A stretch of 64,000 nucleotides of DNA from Roseiarcus sp963824475 (GCA_963824475.1 CAWGPR010000009.1:310001-374000); one strand, 5' to 3'. Counted from the stretch's first letter, positions 9,851-19,172 are shown. Translations and numbers: made by a program. The notes: a model not told the origin generated them from the letters alone.

Positions 9851-10010
9851 TCATGGACCGGCTCGAAGCTCTTTGGCCTTGGCCTCCAGCCAGGCACGCG
9901 TTTGATCGAGCACCTCGTCGGACAGTGCGGGGTCGTCGCTCGCGCGCGCCAGGATCATCGCCCCGACCATCGCCGCCCAGCTGCCGATCGCCGAGCGGCG
10001 CTTCTGAGTG
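9851..10010 (-). pseudogene. TetR-family regulator, C-terminal stump
   Basis: On the minus strand the frame ending at 9851 reads SAIGSWAAMVGAMILARASD and then ALSDEVLDQTRAWLEAKAKE before the stop. This is the last helix pair of a TetR ligand domain. The DNA-binding domain and most of the ligand domain are missing. AhpD-like genes often neighbour TetR regulators, so the two stumps may come from one former locus. Confidence 0.6.
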
Positions 10011-10205
10011 CTCTATGCGGTCCAGCAGCCGTTCCATCGGGCTTTGTTGACCGGCAAGACCACGCGCGCCGCTTGGCGTTCGAAGCCGAGCTACTATGCG
10101 GTTTCGATGGAAGATCGGACAATCGATCCCGATCTCGAGCAATTCATGGCCAAACGCATGGGAGCGACGACAATCGAGGTGAAGGCCAGCCATTTGTCGG
10201 CGACA
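10008..10205 (+). pseudogene. Alpha/beta hydrolase, C-terminal stump
   Basis: The frame reads YAVQQPFHRALLTG, then SKPSYYAVSMEDRTIDPDLE and MAKRMGATTIEVKASHLS. This is the end of a haloperoxidase/esterase-like alpha/beta hydrolase, with the catalytic-acid loop (EDRTIDP) and the catalytic His (KASH). The nucleophile elbow and the whole N-terminal two thirds are missing. It is the third gene stump in a row here. Confidence 0.65.
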
Positions 10206-10659
10206 TCCTCTACTTCGTGGGCTATTCGACGCCGGATGTCCTGCGCATAGTCGATGGAAAAGTTGAGCGGGTTTGGCATCAGAACGGCTGCGGCGCAGTA
10301 CCCCCCTGTCACTCCCACTCGATCATTTTCAGTCATGGTACCGCGTTGATCTAACAACGAAAATTTTTTCTGCGCACGATCAAGGACCGGCTCCCTGATC
10401 CGTCAGAAATTTCCGCTCTTGATTTCAAAAGAGAATTTCCACGATTTTCAAATTTGCCGGTTCCAGCCACTATCGGCATCAATCGGTCGATTTCGACATC
10501 CCCAGCGACAGACCGCCATCCGCTCACCGACCAAAAATACCGTCACAATGACCCTCCCCCTTAGATTGGTCCGGTCGAATGTAAGTTCGGCGGGACGCAC
10601 TGCCATGATACTATCGGCGCTTGCGTTGGGCGGGACAGACGGAGGACGGACGGACGCGA
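10206..10659. other. Intergenic, no gene recognised
   Basis: About 450 bp lie between the hydrolase stump and the AraC-type gene. A minus-strand open stretch around 10200-10300 looks protein-like (NFSIDYAQDIRRRIAHEVED) but I cannot assign it. The AT-richer part at 10340-10450 probably holds promoter elements. Confidence 0.3.
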
Positions 10660-11469
10660 ATGACTGCGGTCGGTGATGTGCACCGGGCAGAGCTGCATCG
10701 ATCATGTGTTGGCGGAATCGAGGCGATCGCTCTCACCTCGAACCGTCACTTCCCCCGGCACGCGCACGACCAGTTCGGCATCGGCGTGCTCCACTTCGGT
10801 GCCCAGCGTTCCTGGAGCGGCATCGGACCGGTGGAGGCCGGTGCCGGCGACGTGATTACAGTGAACCCCGGCGAGATGCACGACGGCATACCCCTAGGCG
10901 GCTGCGCGCGGGGCTGGAAAATGCTCTACCTCGATCCCGGCCTTATCGCCCGGGAGATTGCGGGCGAGATGCCCGGTCCACTCGAGATCGCCCGCCCTGC
11001 ATTGCGCGATCTGCTGCTGGCCGCCCACATTAAGCGGCTCTTCGCCGCGATCACCGCGCCGCAACCGGACCTTCTCGCCGTCGAGGAGGCGCTGCTGCGG
11101 ACGCTGGCGCTTCTTCTGCGCCGGTACGGAAGCTGCCCTCTCCCGACGCACCCACCACCCTTCGTTACGCAGGCCCTGAGGCGCCTGGATGACGCTCCCG
11201 AACGTCCAGCCACGCTTGCCGAGCTGGCAGCACTCTTGGGCGTGAGCTGCTTCCAGCTCCTCCGCGGCTTCTCGCGGAACGTGGGAGCGACGCCCCATGC
11301 CTATCTCCTCCAGCGGCGCGTCCGCCTCGCCCGACAACTCCTGGCAGAGGGTCGGCGGCCGTGCGAAGCGGCGGCCGAGGCCGGCTTCGCAGACCAAAGT
11401 CATATGACCCGCACTTTCGTCCGCCAGCTTGGCGTCACTCCCGCCCGCTATCGCGCCGCCCTGACTTGA
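10660..11469 (+). CDS. AraC-family transcriptional regulator
   Basis: The 269-residue protein has an N-terminal AraC_binding cupin (FPRHAHDQFGIGVLHFG and VNPGEMHDG) for effector sensing. Two helix-turn-helix motifs at the C-terminus bind DNA (TLAELAALLGVSCFQLLRGF and CEAAAEAGFADQSHMTRTFV, then LGVTPARYR). I chose the ATG at 10660 over an upstream TTG at 10621. A GGAGG lies about 14 bp before it. The downstream methyltransferase gene at 11546 is in the same direction. The effector is unknown. Confidence 0.85.
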   Translation: MTAVGDVHRAELHRSCVGGIEAIALTSNRHFPRHAHDQFGIGVLHFGAQRSWSGIGPVEAGAGDVITVNPGEMHDGIPLGGCARGWKMLYLDPGLIAREIAGEMPGPLEIARPALRDLLLAAHIKRLFAAITAPQPDLLAVEEALLRTLALLLRRYGSCPLPTHPPPFVTQALRRLDDAPERPATLAELAALLGVSCFQLLRGFSRNVGATPHAYLLQRRVRLARQLLAEGRRPCEAAAEAGFADQSHMTRTFVRQLGVTPARYRAALT

Positions 11470-11545
11470 GGGCTCCCGCAATCGCGTTCAAGACGGGCCC
11501 GCAGGACGGACGGTAGGATCGCCGTCAAACATCGAGGACAGCACC

Positions 11546-12352
11546 GTGCGGCAAGACTACGTTCATGGCTACGACGGCGCCGAGAGCATCCGCCTGCGGG
11601 ACCAGGCAAGCACGCTGGAGGAATTGCTCCACCACGACACAGCCTTTCCGGCCGGCAGTGCGATTTTGGAAGCGGGGTGCGGCGTCGGTGCCCAGACGGT
11701 ACCGCTAATCCGGAAAAGCCCGGGCGCGAAGATCACCTGCATCGATATCTCCATGCCCTCCCTCGCGCTGGCGGAAGCCCGCGTCACAGAGGCCCGCCTT
11801 CCCCGCCCAAATTTCCACAAAGCCGACCTTCACGCCCTGCCGTTCGGGGACGCTTCCTTCGACCACGCCTTTGTCTGCTTCGTTCTTGAGCATCTGCCCC
11901 AGCCCGCCGCGGCCCTGGTCGAGTTACGGCGAGTAGTAAAACCGGGTGGCTCGCTCACAGTCATCGAGGGCGATCACGGTTCCACCCTCTTTCACCCAGA
12001 CGATGCCGCAGCCCGCGCGGCGATCCAGTGCCAAGTGGACCTACAACGGGCGGCGGGCGGGGACGGGCTCATCGGCCGGCGCCTTTATACTCTGCTGACC
12101 GAGGCCGGCTTCCATACCGTCCAGGTTTCGCCGCGCATCGTCTACGTCGATGCCAGCCGGCCGGCCCTGGTGGATGGCTTCATCCGGAAGACCTTCACCG
12201 CGATGGTCGCGGGCGTCCGAGGCGCAGCGATCGCGGCCGGCTTGACGGACGCAGCCATGTTCGATGAAGGCATCCGGGCATTGCTCCGTACGGCCGAGGC
12301 AGACGGGGTGTTCTGCTACACTTTCTTCAAGGCCGTGGGGCTGAAAAAGTGA
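11546..12352 (+). CDS. Class I SAM-dependent methyltransferase
   Basis: The 268-residue protein starts at GTG. It has motif I ILEAGCGVGAQTV near residue 40, the acidic ribose-binding loop CIDIS, and motif II/III FGDASFDHAFVCFVLEHL and VKPGGSLTVIEGDHG. This is the UbiE/Methyltransf_11 type, acting on a small molecule in the cytosol. It follows the AraC-type gene by about 75 bp, so the two may form one unit. The acceptor substrate cannot be told. Confidence 0.85.
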   Translation: MRQDYVHGYDGAESIRLRDQASTLEELLHHDTAFPAGSAILEAGCGVGAQTVPLIRKSPGAKITCIDISMPSLALAEARVTEARLPRPNFHKADLHALPFGDASFDHAFVCFVLEHLPQPAAALVELRRVVKPGGSLTVIEGDHGSTLFHPDDAAARAAIQCQVDLQRAAGGDGLIGRRLYTLLTEAGFHTVQVSPRIVYVDASRPALVDGFIRKTFTAMVAGVRGAAIAAGLTDAAMFDEGIRALLRTAEADGVFCYTFFKAVGLKK

Positions 12353-12604
12353 GAGTCAGATGCCGAGGACGCTCGACAATCGCGCGAGCGTCGGACAAGC
12401 GAAAATGCCGGGAAGGCCGCCGGCATCAATCACACAACAGCATCCTCACCGAATCGGTCCTGGCGGGCTCGTGAGGCATAGAAAGCACCAACGCAGCATT
12501 ATGTTCCTGGAACTCTCCTCTGCCTCCCACCCTCAAACGTCGAGGACGCCTCTGGTCCGCCGACGTGACCGGTTTGCTGGCCGGAGTCGGGGCAGCCGAC
12601 CACA

Positions 12605-13702
12605 ATGATCCGTCGCACGTGGCAATCAGGCATGATCACGCTCGCGCGGTCGCAGACCGCGAAGGCAACGACGCAGCGACGGGGTGCCGCCTCGGCACTC
12701 GCCTCCCGCTTTGTTGCGGGCCCCACAGCCGAAGAGGCCGTCGCTTGCGCTGCCGCTCTGCATGCAAGGCACTCGATCCGTGGATCGCTGTTCTACCTCG
12801 GCGAATACGTGGGCCGTGCGGATCTCGTCGCAGAAAACGTCTCCGCAAAGCTCGCGGTGGCCGATCTTCTAGGGCGAACGGGACTCGACGTCCATGTCTC
12901 CGTCGACCCCACGCAGATCGGGTACAGCCTCGATCCCGCCGAGGCCCGACGCAATGCGTTCAAGATCGCCGAAGCCGTTCACCATGCCGCGTGCAATCGC
13001 CCCGGCGTGCATGTCCTGATGCTTGACATGGAGGACCAGAACGTCGTCGATGCAACGATCGCGCTTCACGACGCGATCAAGTCGGCGGGATTGCCCGCGG
13101 CGATCACGCTTCAGGCCTATCTGCGGCGCACCGAGGCGGATATCCGTGCTCAGATCCGACGCGGCGCCAGACTTCGCTTGGTCAAAGGCGCGTTTGCTGC
13201 CGGTAGCGAGATTGCCTTCACGCGCCGGTTCGGGGTCAAGGCCAACTCGCGCCGCCTCATCGATCTTATGTTCTCGCGGGATGCGCGCGATGCGGGGTTC
13301 TATCCCATCCTCGCCACCCATGATGACCGGCTGCAAGCCTACGCCCTCGAGCGCGCAGCGGCTGCAGGATGGCGCGCCGATGAATACGAGTTCGAGATGC
13401 TGCTCGGCGTTCGCAGCGACGTCGCCGAAGACCTTGCGCGACGCGGCGAGCGAGTACGCCTCTATCTCCCCTTCGGACGGGATTGGTGGCCTTACGCCAT
13501 GCGCCGTATCGGGAGAATCCGCGAAACACATTGCTTCTTTTGCGCGCGCTCGTCGGGTCCAGCGTCCGAAAGGCCGGTCGAGCGCGCCGGTCATCCACTG
13601 TGCTCGATCACGACGTGGGCCCCCCCAGCGCAAGCCCCTCCTGGCGCCGTGATTCGGCTGGCCGCTAATCGGGCCAACTGCTCTTCCGGGATCAAGGATT
13701 AA
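12605..13702 (+). pseudogene. Proline dehydrogenase, C-terminal frameshift
   Basis: This is a monofunctional FAD-dependent proline dehydrogenase (PutA N-domain type), oxidising proline to pyrroline-5-carboxylate. It shows the barrel motifs HVLMLDMEDQNVVDATI, RLRLVKGAFAAGSEIAF, ATHDD, YEFEMLLGVRSD and the substrate-binding helix RLYLPFGRDWWPYAMRRIG. The expected ending (GENPRNTLLLLRAL) is present but one base out of frame: a base is lost near 13511-13513, after which the frame gives an unrelated tail to 13702. All catalytic parts precede the shift, so partial activity is possible. It could also be a sequencing slip. Confidence 0.78.
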
Positions 13703-13802
13703 GTCAGTATGGGCCGCTACCAAGCTCACCACGATGTGCCGGCGGCTAACGGTATCTATCGAGCACGCACATTACGCTCAAGCATTCTAGGGTCCGGACC
13801 CA

Positions 13803-14118
13803 TTAAAGCGACTGGCTGAACGCGCGGCGTGAATGCCGACGATTTCTGAGTTCGCGTGTTCGACGGCGACGAAAACATAGGCCCGCCCTTCCCTCGAGGG
13901 TGACGGCCTGGCTCATGTCCGTTCCCCACATTTCATTGACCTTGCCGGTGACGATGGTTCCGTCGTGCGTCTTCTCTTGGTTGCGCCCGACGCGATGGGG
14001 CGCGAGCAAGCCGTTCTCTCCCATCACCCGGCGCACCCGGCGAGGGCTCGAGCGAACCCCGGCAGCGCGCAGTCGCGCCCATATTTTGCGATAGCCTTCG
14101 ACATGAAAGTCGGACGCT
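13803..14118 (-). pseudogene. IS3-family transposase, catalytic part
   Basis: The minus-strand frame reads FHVEGYRKIWARLRAAGVRS, HDGTIVTGKVNEMWGTDMSQ and AVTLEGRAGL, the start of an rve integrase core of an IS3-type OrfB. It is fused at about 14118 to the front half of an IS6-type transposase. The matching front half of this protein lies on the plus strand at 14571-14762. The end near 13803 is also degraded. Confidence 0.75.
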
Positions 14119-14500
14119 TCGAGCCTTGCTTCTTGATCAGCTTGCGCATCAGTTTCACGGCTGCAGCCTTGTCGCGCCGTCGCTGCACGAGCAGGTCGAG
14201 AACCTCGCCTTCGTCGTCGACAGCGCGCCACAGCCAGAACTGCCTCCCCGCAATCATCACGGCCATCTCATCAAGATGCCACCGCGCCGTTGGCCGCGAA
14301 CGTCGACTGCGGAGTTCTCGGGCGAACAACGGCCCGAACTTCAAAACCCATCGCCGCACCGTTTCGTAGGAGACATCCAGACCGCGCTCTGCCAGCAGAT
14401 CTTCGGTGTCGCGATAGCTGAGCGTGAAACGCACATACAGTCAAACCGCGTGCTGAATGATCGCAGGCGGAAACTGGTGGCGGGCGAACGAAATCGTCAT
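14119..14500 (-). pseudogene. IS6-family transposase, N-terminal part
   Basis: The minus-strand frame from 14500 reads FPPAIIQHAV, then a premature TGA at 14442-14444 where the family has Trp, then RFTLSYRDTEDLLAERGLDV, RRWVLKFGPLFARELRSRR, the first catalytic Asp in WHLDEM and the second in RAVDDEGEVLD. It breaks at KLIKKQGSK. The matching back half lies on the plus strand from 14763. Confidence 0.8.
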
Positions 14501-14570
14501 TCGCCATCTTAGCCCTCATACCAAGTTGCGCTACCTTGGCGTGACAAAGCCCCCGAAGGAGGTCGAGACG

Positions 14571-14762
14571 ATGAGCCAGACGGTCTCGCCTTCGACGTCT
14601 CGTTCTTATGGCCTGGCGCGGGTCGCGCGCGCGTGGAGTGTTTCGCGCGCCGGCGTATATCGTTTTCTCAAGCGAACGAACCTCGCCTGCGATCACCCGT
14701 CGTTGCGGTCCGACTGGCCCTTGTCCGGATGCTGACCTGGCCGAACATATCCGCCGGGAAAT
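14571..14762 (+). pseudogene. IS3-family transposase, N-terminal part
   Basis: The plus-strand reading starts MSQTVSPSTSRSYGLARVAR and continues through AWSVSRAGVYRFLKRT. After a frameshift near 14690 it reads GPTGPCPDADLAEHIRREI. This is the front of the IS3-type OrfB whose catalytic start lies inverted at 13803-14118. Confidence 0.7.
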
Positions 14763-15075
14763 CTTCGCCCGCGAGGTGCTGGTGACCGACAAACTGCGCT
14801 CCTACGGCGCGGCAAAGTCCGAAATCGGATTGTCGGCTCGCCATGAGCAGGGCTTGCGCAAGAACAATCGGGCTGAGAATTCGCATCAGCCGACCCGTCG
14901 ACGCGAGCGTAAGATGCAGGGCTTCAAATCGCCCGGATCAGCCCAGCGCTTCCTGTCTGTTCACGCCGCCGTCCAAAACACTTTCAACGTCCAGCGCCAT
15001 CTGACATCCCGCCGCACGCTTCGCGTCCTCCGAGACGAAGCGTTCCAGACGTGGCGAGCCGCCACCGCGGCGTGA
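14763..15075 (+). pseudogene. IS6-family transposase, C-terminal part
   Basis: The plus-strand frame reads REVLVTDKLRSYGAAKSEIG, then ARHEQGLRKNNRAENSHQPT, RRRERKMQGFKSPGSAQRFL and a normal C-terminus (TWRAATAA). The third catalytic acidic residue (RAENSH) is here. The front half is on the opposite strand at 14119-14500. Confidence 0.82.
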
Positions 15076-15406
15076 GCCAAAACTGGGACTTCCAAATTGC
15101 AAGCCGCCAAATTCAGTTCTCGTGACAGCGCCCCCGTAACTTCTCTAACAAAGAATCCTTCGGATTCTTTCTAACGGGAACGCCGGAATCTGCATGCTGT
15201 GGATCAGCAGGATCCGAGCGCCTTTCGCTGCCCTTGACCGATGGATGCGGTCAATCCGTTCAAGGCTCCGCATCAGGCCGAAGCCCCAAGTACGCTGAAG
15301 CAATTCACACGCCCCTCAACTGCCTGCTTTCGTTCTCGGCTTCACCTCCGATTGAGCCGCGAGGGATTACCTGCCCCTCGCGACACGTGAGCTGCACGAG
15401 GGCGCA
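15076..15406. other. Intergenic upstream of parA
   Basis: About 330 bp lie between the IS6 remnant and parA. Apart from the hairpin at 15150-15170 I see no element. A possible short frame from ATG 15241 resembles no known family. Confidence 0.35.
15150..15170. terminator. Strong hairpin, possible terminator
   Basis: AAAGAATCC and GGATTCTTT form a perfect 9-bp stem around a TTC loop (a C-UUCG-G type apex). The A/T-rich base gives an A-tract on one side and a T-tract on the other, so it could terminate transcription in both directions. An outer pair, CCCGT and ACGGG, adds a weaker base. Confidence 0.5.
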
Positions 15407-15745
15407 ATGATCGTGGCGCTGCTCAATCAGAAGGGCGGCGTCGGCAAGACCACGCTGGCCCTGCATATCGCAGGCGCCTGGGCTCGGCAGGGCAAGCGCG
15501 TCACGCTGATCAACGCCGACCCGCAAGGATCGGCGCTCGACTGGTCCGAGCAGCGCGCCAAGGAAGGCTTGCCGAGGCTCTTCGGCGTCATCGGCCTCGC
15601 ACGCGACACGCTGCATCGGGAGGCGCCCGAACTCGCGCGAGACGCCCTTCACGTCGTCATCGACGGGCCGCCGCGCATCACTGGACTGATGCGCTCAGCT
15701 CTGCTCGCAGCTGACCTCGTGCTGATCCCAGCGCAGCCCTCGCCG

Positions 15746-17284
15746 TCTAATGTCCGTCCTGTCAAGCGCGGGGCACGGCAAAGCATCCCGACCCAGTTAC
15801 ACCTTGGATCGGGATGCTTTTGCGAGCGCGTGAGGTCGGCGGCGGCGTCCACGACGTTGGTCGATCAAGCTCTAATCCGCGGGTCAAAACCGCATTACCA
15901 TGTTCCGTCGCGGGGCTGCCTCTGTCTTCGAGCGTGCGTCCGATTGCATCGGGCACCAACGGCGAACGAGGATTCCCCTGACCTGAAGCCGCCGCCGGCT
16001 GCACGCGCTCCTATTTCCGGCCGAGGTCGGCGCGATTTGCGCCAAGCCTTAGCCGGAACTGGATCAAGCCGCCCGCAGTGCCACCGGCCGCACGGATTGC
16101 CCGATCGCCCAAATGAAGCCGAGCAGCTCTCGCGCGACGGCCGTGCATGCGACCGCCGGCGGCTTGCGCTGCTTCAGGACGAGATGCCGATATCGTCGGC
16201 AAAGGCGTTGCTGCGCCTTCCAGGCCAGTTCCTTGAGCTCATCGGATACGCCGACGGAACGCTTCTCGATATGTATTGTCCGGCGAGCCGGGAAGCGATA
16301 GTTCCACGACGCTTCGATCAGCACGGTGCGCGCTCGCGTGTTGCCGGTTTTCGTGATCGCGCCCTTGCGCCGCCGAGCGCCGCTGCTGACCTCGCTCGGA
16401 ACGAGACCGACATAGGCCATCAGCGACCGCGCATTCTTGAAGCGGCGCAGATCACCGAGTTCTGCCGCCAGAATAGCGGCCGCGACGAGCCCAATACCGC
16501 GCAACGCCTGCAGAGCGGCAATCGTCGGCCCCATAGACCACTCACCTACGCGCTGGCTGATTTCAAGGTCAACTCTTGCGACCCTTTCGTCCGCCAACTC
16601 GAGCTCGCCCATCATCTCGCCCAACACGATGTGGTGCGCCGCATGCTCGAACTTCTGGGCGAAGAGCCAGCGTCGATGGGTGCGAGTCCACAGCTTACCA
16701 GTGTCGTAACGGCGCCCGTGCCGCAGAAGGAAGCCGCAGATCTGCTGCCGGACGCGCCGCCGGGTTCGAACCGCTACTTCACGGATGCGCACCAGATCCC
16801 TCATCGCTTCATGGTGCGTGTCGCCGACCCAAACTGGCGTCAGATCACCCGCTCGAAGTCGAGCGGCCAGCATCACAGCGTCTCGCCGATCGGTCTTCAC
16901 GCGCTCGCCCGGCTTGCGTGGGATCAGGGTGGGCGCCGCCACGATGCAGTCGTGGCCCCGCTCTCTAAGCTGCCGATAGAGCGCAAATCCCGTAGGGCCT
17001 GCCTCGTAGCAGAAGCGCAGGAGTTGCGTCTTCGCGGAAATCTTGCCGATCAGTCTGTCGACTGCGGCTGGGTTCGTGGGGATCTTGCCCAGGTATTCCG
17101 GCTTGTCCTGACCAGGCCAGGCCACGGCGACCGAGATGCTCGTGCTGTGAGCATCCAGGCCTACGTAAGCAATCATCTCCGTCATGTTGCCTCCAATCTC
17201 GCTGATGAACTGCGGTGCACATTCAAGCGCCGCAATCACCATGCGGCGCGCACGTCGGCAGTTCGGCAAGACGGACATCTGGTC
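15746..17284 (-). mobile_element. IS110-family (IS1111-type) insertion in parA
   Basis: The edges are set by rejoining the parA frame: TCGCCG before and TTCGAC after. Imperfect 14-bp subterminal inverted repeats lie just inside (15750-15763 and 17265-17278, 12 of 14 bases equal), as in the IS1111 subgroup. GTCT occurs at both junctions. No longer target duplication is present, as expected for IS110 transposition. About 320 bp downstream of the transposase gene are non-coding. Confidence 0.85.
16064..17185 (-). CDS. IS110-family transposase
   Basis: The 373-residue DEDD transposase has an N-terminal RuvC-like domain with YVGLDAHSTSISVAV, FCYEAGPTG and VKTDRRDAVMLAARLRAGDL. A coiled linker follows, then the Transposase_20 domain with LRGIGLVAAAILAAELGDL, AYVGLVPSEVSSGARRRKG (the catalytic Ser region) and ITKTGNTRARTVLIEASWNY. 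I chose ATG 17185 because it precedes MIAYVGLD directly; the frame continues upstream only into host parA sequence. The gene seems intact and the element may be mobile. Confidence 0.9.
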   Translation of the reverse strand: MTEMIAYVGLDAHSTSISVAVAWPGQDKPEYLGKIPTNPAAVDRLIGKISAKTQLLRFCYEAGPTGFALYRQLRERGHDCIVAAPTLIPRKPGERVKTDRRDAVMLAARLRAGDLTPVWVGDTHHEAMRDLVRIREVAVRTRRRVRQQICGFLLRHGRRYDTGKLWTRTHRRWLFAQKFEHAAHHIVLGEMMGELELADERVARVDLEISQRVGEWSMGPTIAALQALRGIGLVAAAILAAELGDLRRFKNARSLMAYVGLVPSEVSSGARRRKGAITKTGNTRARTVLIEASWNYRFPARRTIHIEKRSVGVSDELKELAWKAQQRLCRRYRHLVLKQRKPPAVACTAVARELLGFIWAIGQSVRPVALRAA

Positions 17285-17580
17285 TTCGACGGCTGGGCGT
17301 CCGGCGAGCTGCTGAAGCTCATCGTCGAAGCGCGCATCTTCCGTCCGCAGCTCGTCGCCCGCTTCGTTCTCAATCGCCGCTGCGCGCGAACGATCATCGC
17401 GCGCGAGACAGCCGAACTGCTCGTCGACCACGACCCGCCCCTGCTCGCTTCGACAATCGGGCAGCGCATCGGCTTCGCCAACGCCGCACGCAGCGGCCGC
17501 CTGGTCGGCGAGATCAACGACGACGGACCCGCCGCGCGCGAGATCGCCTCCCTCACCGCCGAAATCGAGAGGCTCATGCG

Positions 17581-17805
17581 ATGAGCGGCCGCATTGCCAA
17601 ACGCGCTTTCGCCGCCCGTCCCAGCGACGCGGATACGTGGGTCCGCACGCGGGAAGCGCTCTCTTCGCGCGAATCGGGAGCCAGCCTCTTCACTGCGCGG
17701 CTCACCATCGACGTCACCCCGGAACAGCGCGCCGGCATCAAGGTCACCGCGTTCCGGCGCGGACAGACCGTTGCCGACATGTTGCGCGCGAAGCTGACGA
17801 TCCGC
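17581..17805 (+). pseudogene. Small ParA-associated protein, 3' end replaced
   Basis: The start overlaps the parA stop (ATGA). The first about 73 residues (KRAFAARPSDADTWV, FTARLTIDVTPEQRAGIKV, FRRGQTVADMLRAKL) resemble the 80-90-residue protein that often follows this ParA type on alphaproteobacterial plasmids and ICEs; it looks like a ribbon-helix-helix-style partner. The usual ending is not seen: after DMLRAKL the frame runs on through unrelated, IS-derived sequence to 18297. Whether a short or extended product is made is unclear. Confidence 0.55.
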
Positions 17806-17989
17806 CGGCGGCGATCGAGGATTTTCTCCTCGGCGACTCGTCCGAAGCGAATCCAGTGCTCGATGCGCCAGGAGAACCCTACGCGACGCTGCCATTCGTG
17901 CGTCCCGGCGGCGACATTCTGCTGCGCATCAACGGTTGGCCCAAGGTCGCAACTGCGCGTACGATGTCGATGCGGGAGAGGATGGTGCC

Positions 17990-18167
17990 GAAGCCGTTCG
18001 ACGCACAGCGCACGAAGGCGAAGAAGGGCCAGCTCAAACTCAAGGACTGGGTCTTCGCGATCGCCAAGCGATCAACGATGCGCAAGGCGAGGGTCACTCT
18101 GGCTCGCCGCCTCGCGATCATCATGCACACGATGCCGCGAGACGGGACGGAGTTCGCATCGGCCTAA
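17990..18167 (+). pseudogene. IS110-family transposase, C-terminal stump
   Basis: The frame ends KLKDWVFAIAKRST, then RKARVTLARRLAIIMHTM, then RDGTEFASA and a stop. This is the usual last helix and tail of IS110/IS116-type transposases. Nothing of the catalytic domains is nearby. Confidence 0.6.
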
Positions 18168-18330
18168 GCCCGGCAATCCAGGAGACAGGAGGCCGAAATC
18201 TAGGCTCCCAAGAGGAGCGACGCCCCAGGAAGGGAGCGGCAGATGCCGCCGATTGTGTAGCCGCGGCTCTTCTATGCCGACGGCGATTTCAACCTAGCCA
18301 CACCGCACCCAGTTTACCCCATCAAGCGCA

Positions 18331-19006
18331 TATGAGCGCACGGCCCCGTCATCCGGCTCAGGATGAGCGGATCGTCGAGGGATTTAAAAAAACTTCCCGC
18401 GCGCGCTGAAGGCTCATCTCGAAGGGCTGCCCGAGACGACGCCGGTCGAGATCTGGTTTTCGGATGAGGCCCGGATTGGCCAGAAGAACGGCCTTGTCCG
18501 CCAATGGGCCAGGCGTGGAACGCGGCCAAGGCAGCCCGCCGATCAGCGCTATGACAACGCCTATCTGTTCGGCGCGATCTGTCCCGCTCGCGGGGTCGGA
18601 GCGGCTTTGGCGCTTGAGGTCGATCCGCCGCCAGCGCCCGCGCTATGTCGGAAAGCTTCTGAAGAAGCTCGGCTTCTCGTACGACGCCGTCCTTCTCACG
18701 ATCCGGCCCGGCCTCGACGATCTGCGCGAACTGGGCCCGTTGCTCCTCCGACAGGCGAGGCTTGGGACCCGCCGTCCAATTGTCGAACAGACCCTCCGGT
18801 CCGAAAGCGTTGAAGCGATGGACCCAGTCGCGCAGCGTCTGCCGGTCCATGCCGCCGATCTTCGCCGCCGCGCCTCGGTCCATCCCGTCCCGAACCGCGG
18901 CCAAGGACAGAAGCCGCCGGCTCTGGTTGGCGTCCTTCGAGCGCCGGGCGAGCGCCCGAAGCTCCTTAGCCGAATAGTCGTCTCGCAATCTGACCGCTGA
19001 TGGCAT
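18331..19006. pseudogene. IS630-family transposase, scrambled remnant
   Basis: On the plus strand, 18331-18612 encodes the catalytic middle (RPRHPAQDERIVEGFKK, then FPRALKAHLEGLPETTPVEI, WFSDEARIGQKNGLVRQWAR). On the minus strand, 19006-18690 encodes the N-terminal HTH part (RRLLSLAAVRDGMDRGAAAK to GPDREKDGVV). Two short linking pieces, RWRRIDLKR (minus, about 18613-18637) and YVGKLLKKLGFS (plus, about 18645-18680), also have opposite orientations. The C-terminus is missing. The plus-strand part changes frame at an A7 run (18387-18393), where IS630 elements commonly use a -1 frameshift. Confidence 0.72.
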
Positions 19007-19172
19007 GGCGCGAATCTCCCCACGCCAATGGAGTCAGAAATCTCGCCCTCTGTGAAATCCACAATGTGAGTCAGCTCGCGGGGCCTTTGGTATTAGAGAA
19101 CTCAATCCGTCGACTCCAGTCGTACGCTGCGCGCAAATTCCCTGACACCGGACATTTGCGCTGGTGAGAAAA

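Larger units (their letters stand above)
15407..17584 (+). pseudogene. parA: ParA-family partition ATPase, split by an IS
   Basis: This is a P-loop ATPase of the ParA/MinD class for plasmid or ICE partition. The deviant Walker A is QKGGVGKTT, Walker A' gives INADPQGSALDW, and Walker B is VVIDGPPR. The 5' part ends at LIPAQPSP (15745) and the 3' part resumes with FDGWASGELLKLIVEAR at 17285, ending at EIERLMR. Rejoined, the protein is about 213 residues, the usual size. The insert is 1539 bp, a multiple of three, and its plus strand has no stop in this frame, so the locus still reads as 725 uninterrupted codons. The chimera is very unlikely to work as ParA. Confidence 0.88.

Noticed and set aside
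15407..17584. A single 725-residue ParA-like protein
   Set aside because: The middle 513 codons are the antisense of an intact IS110-family transposase bounded by inverted repeats; only the two ends are ParA.
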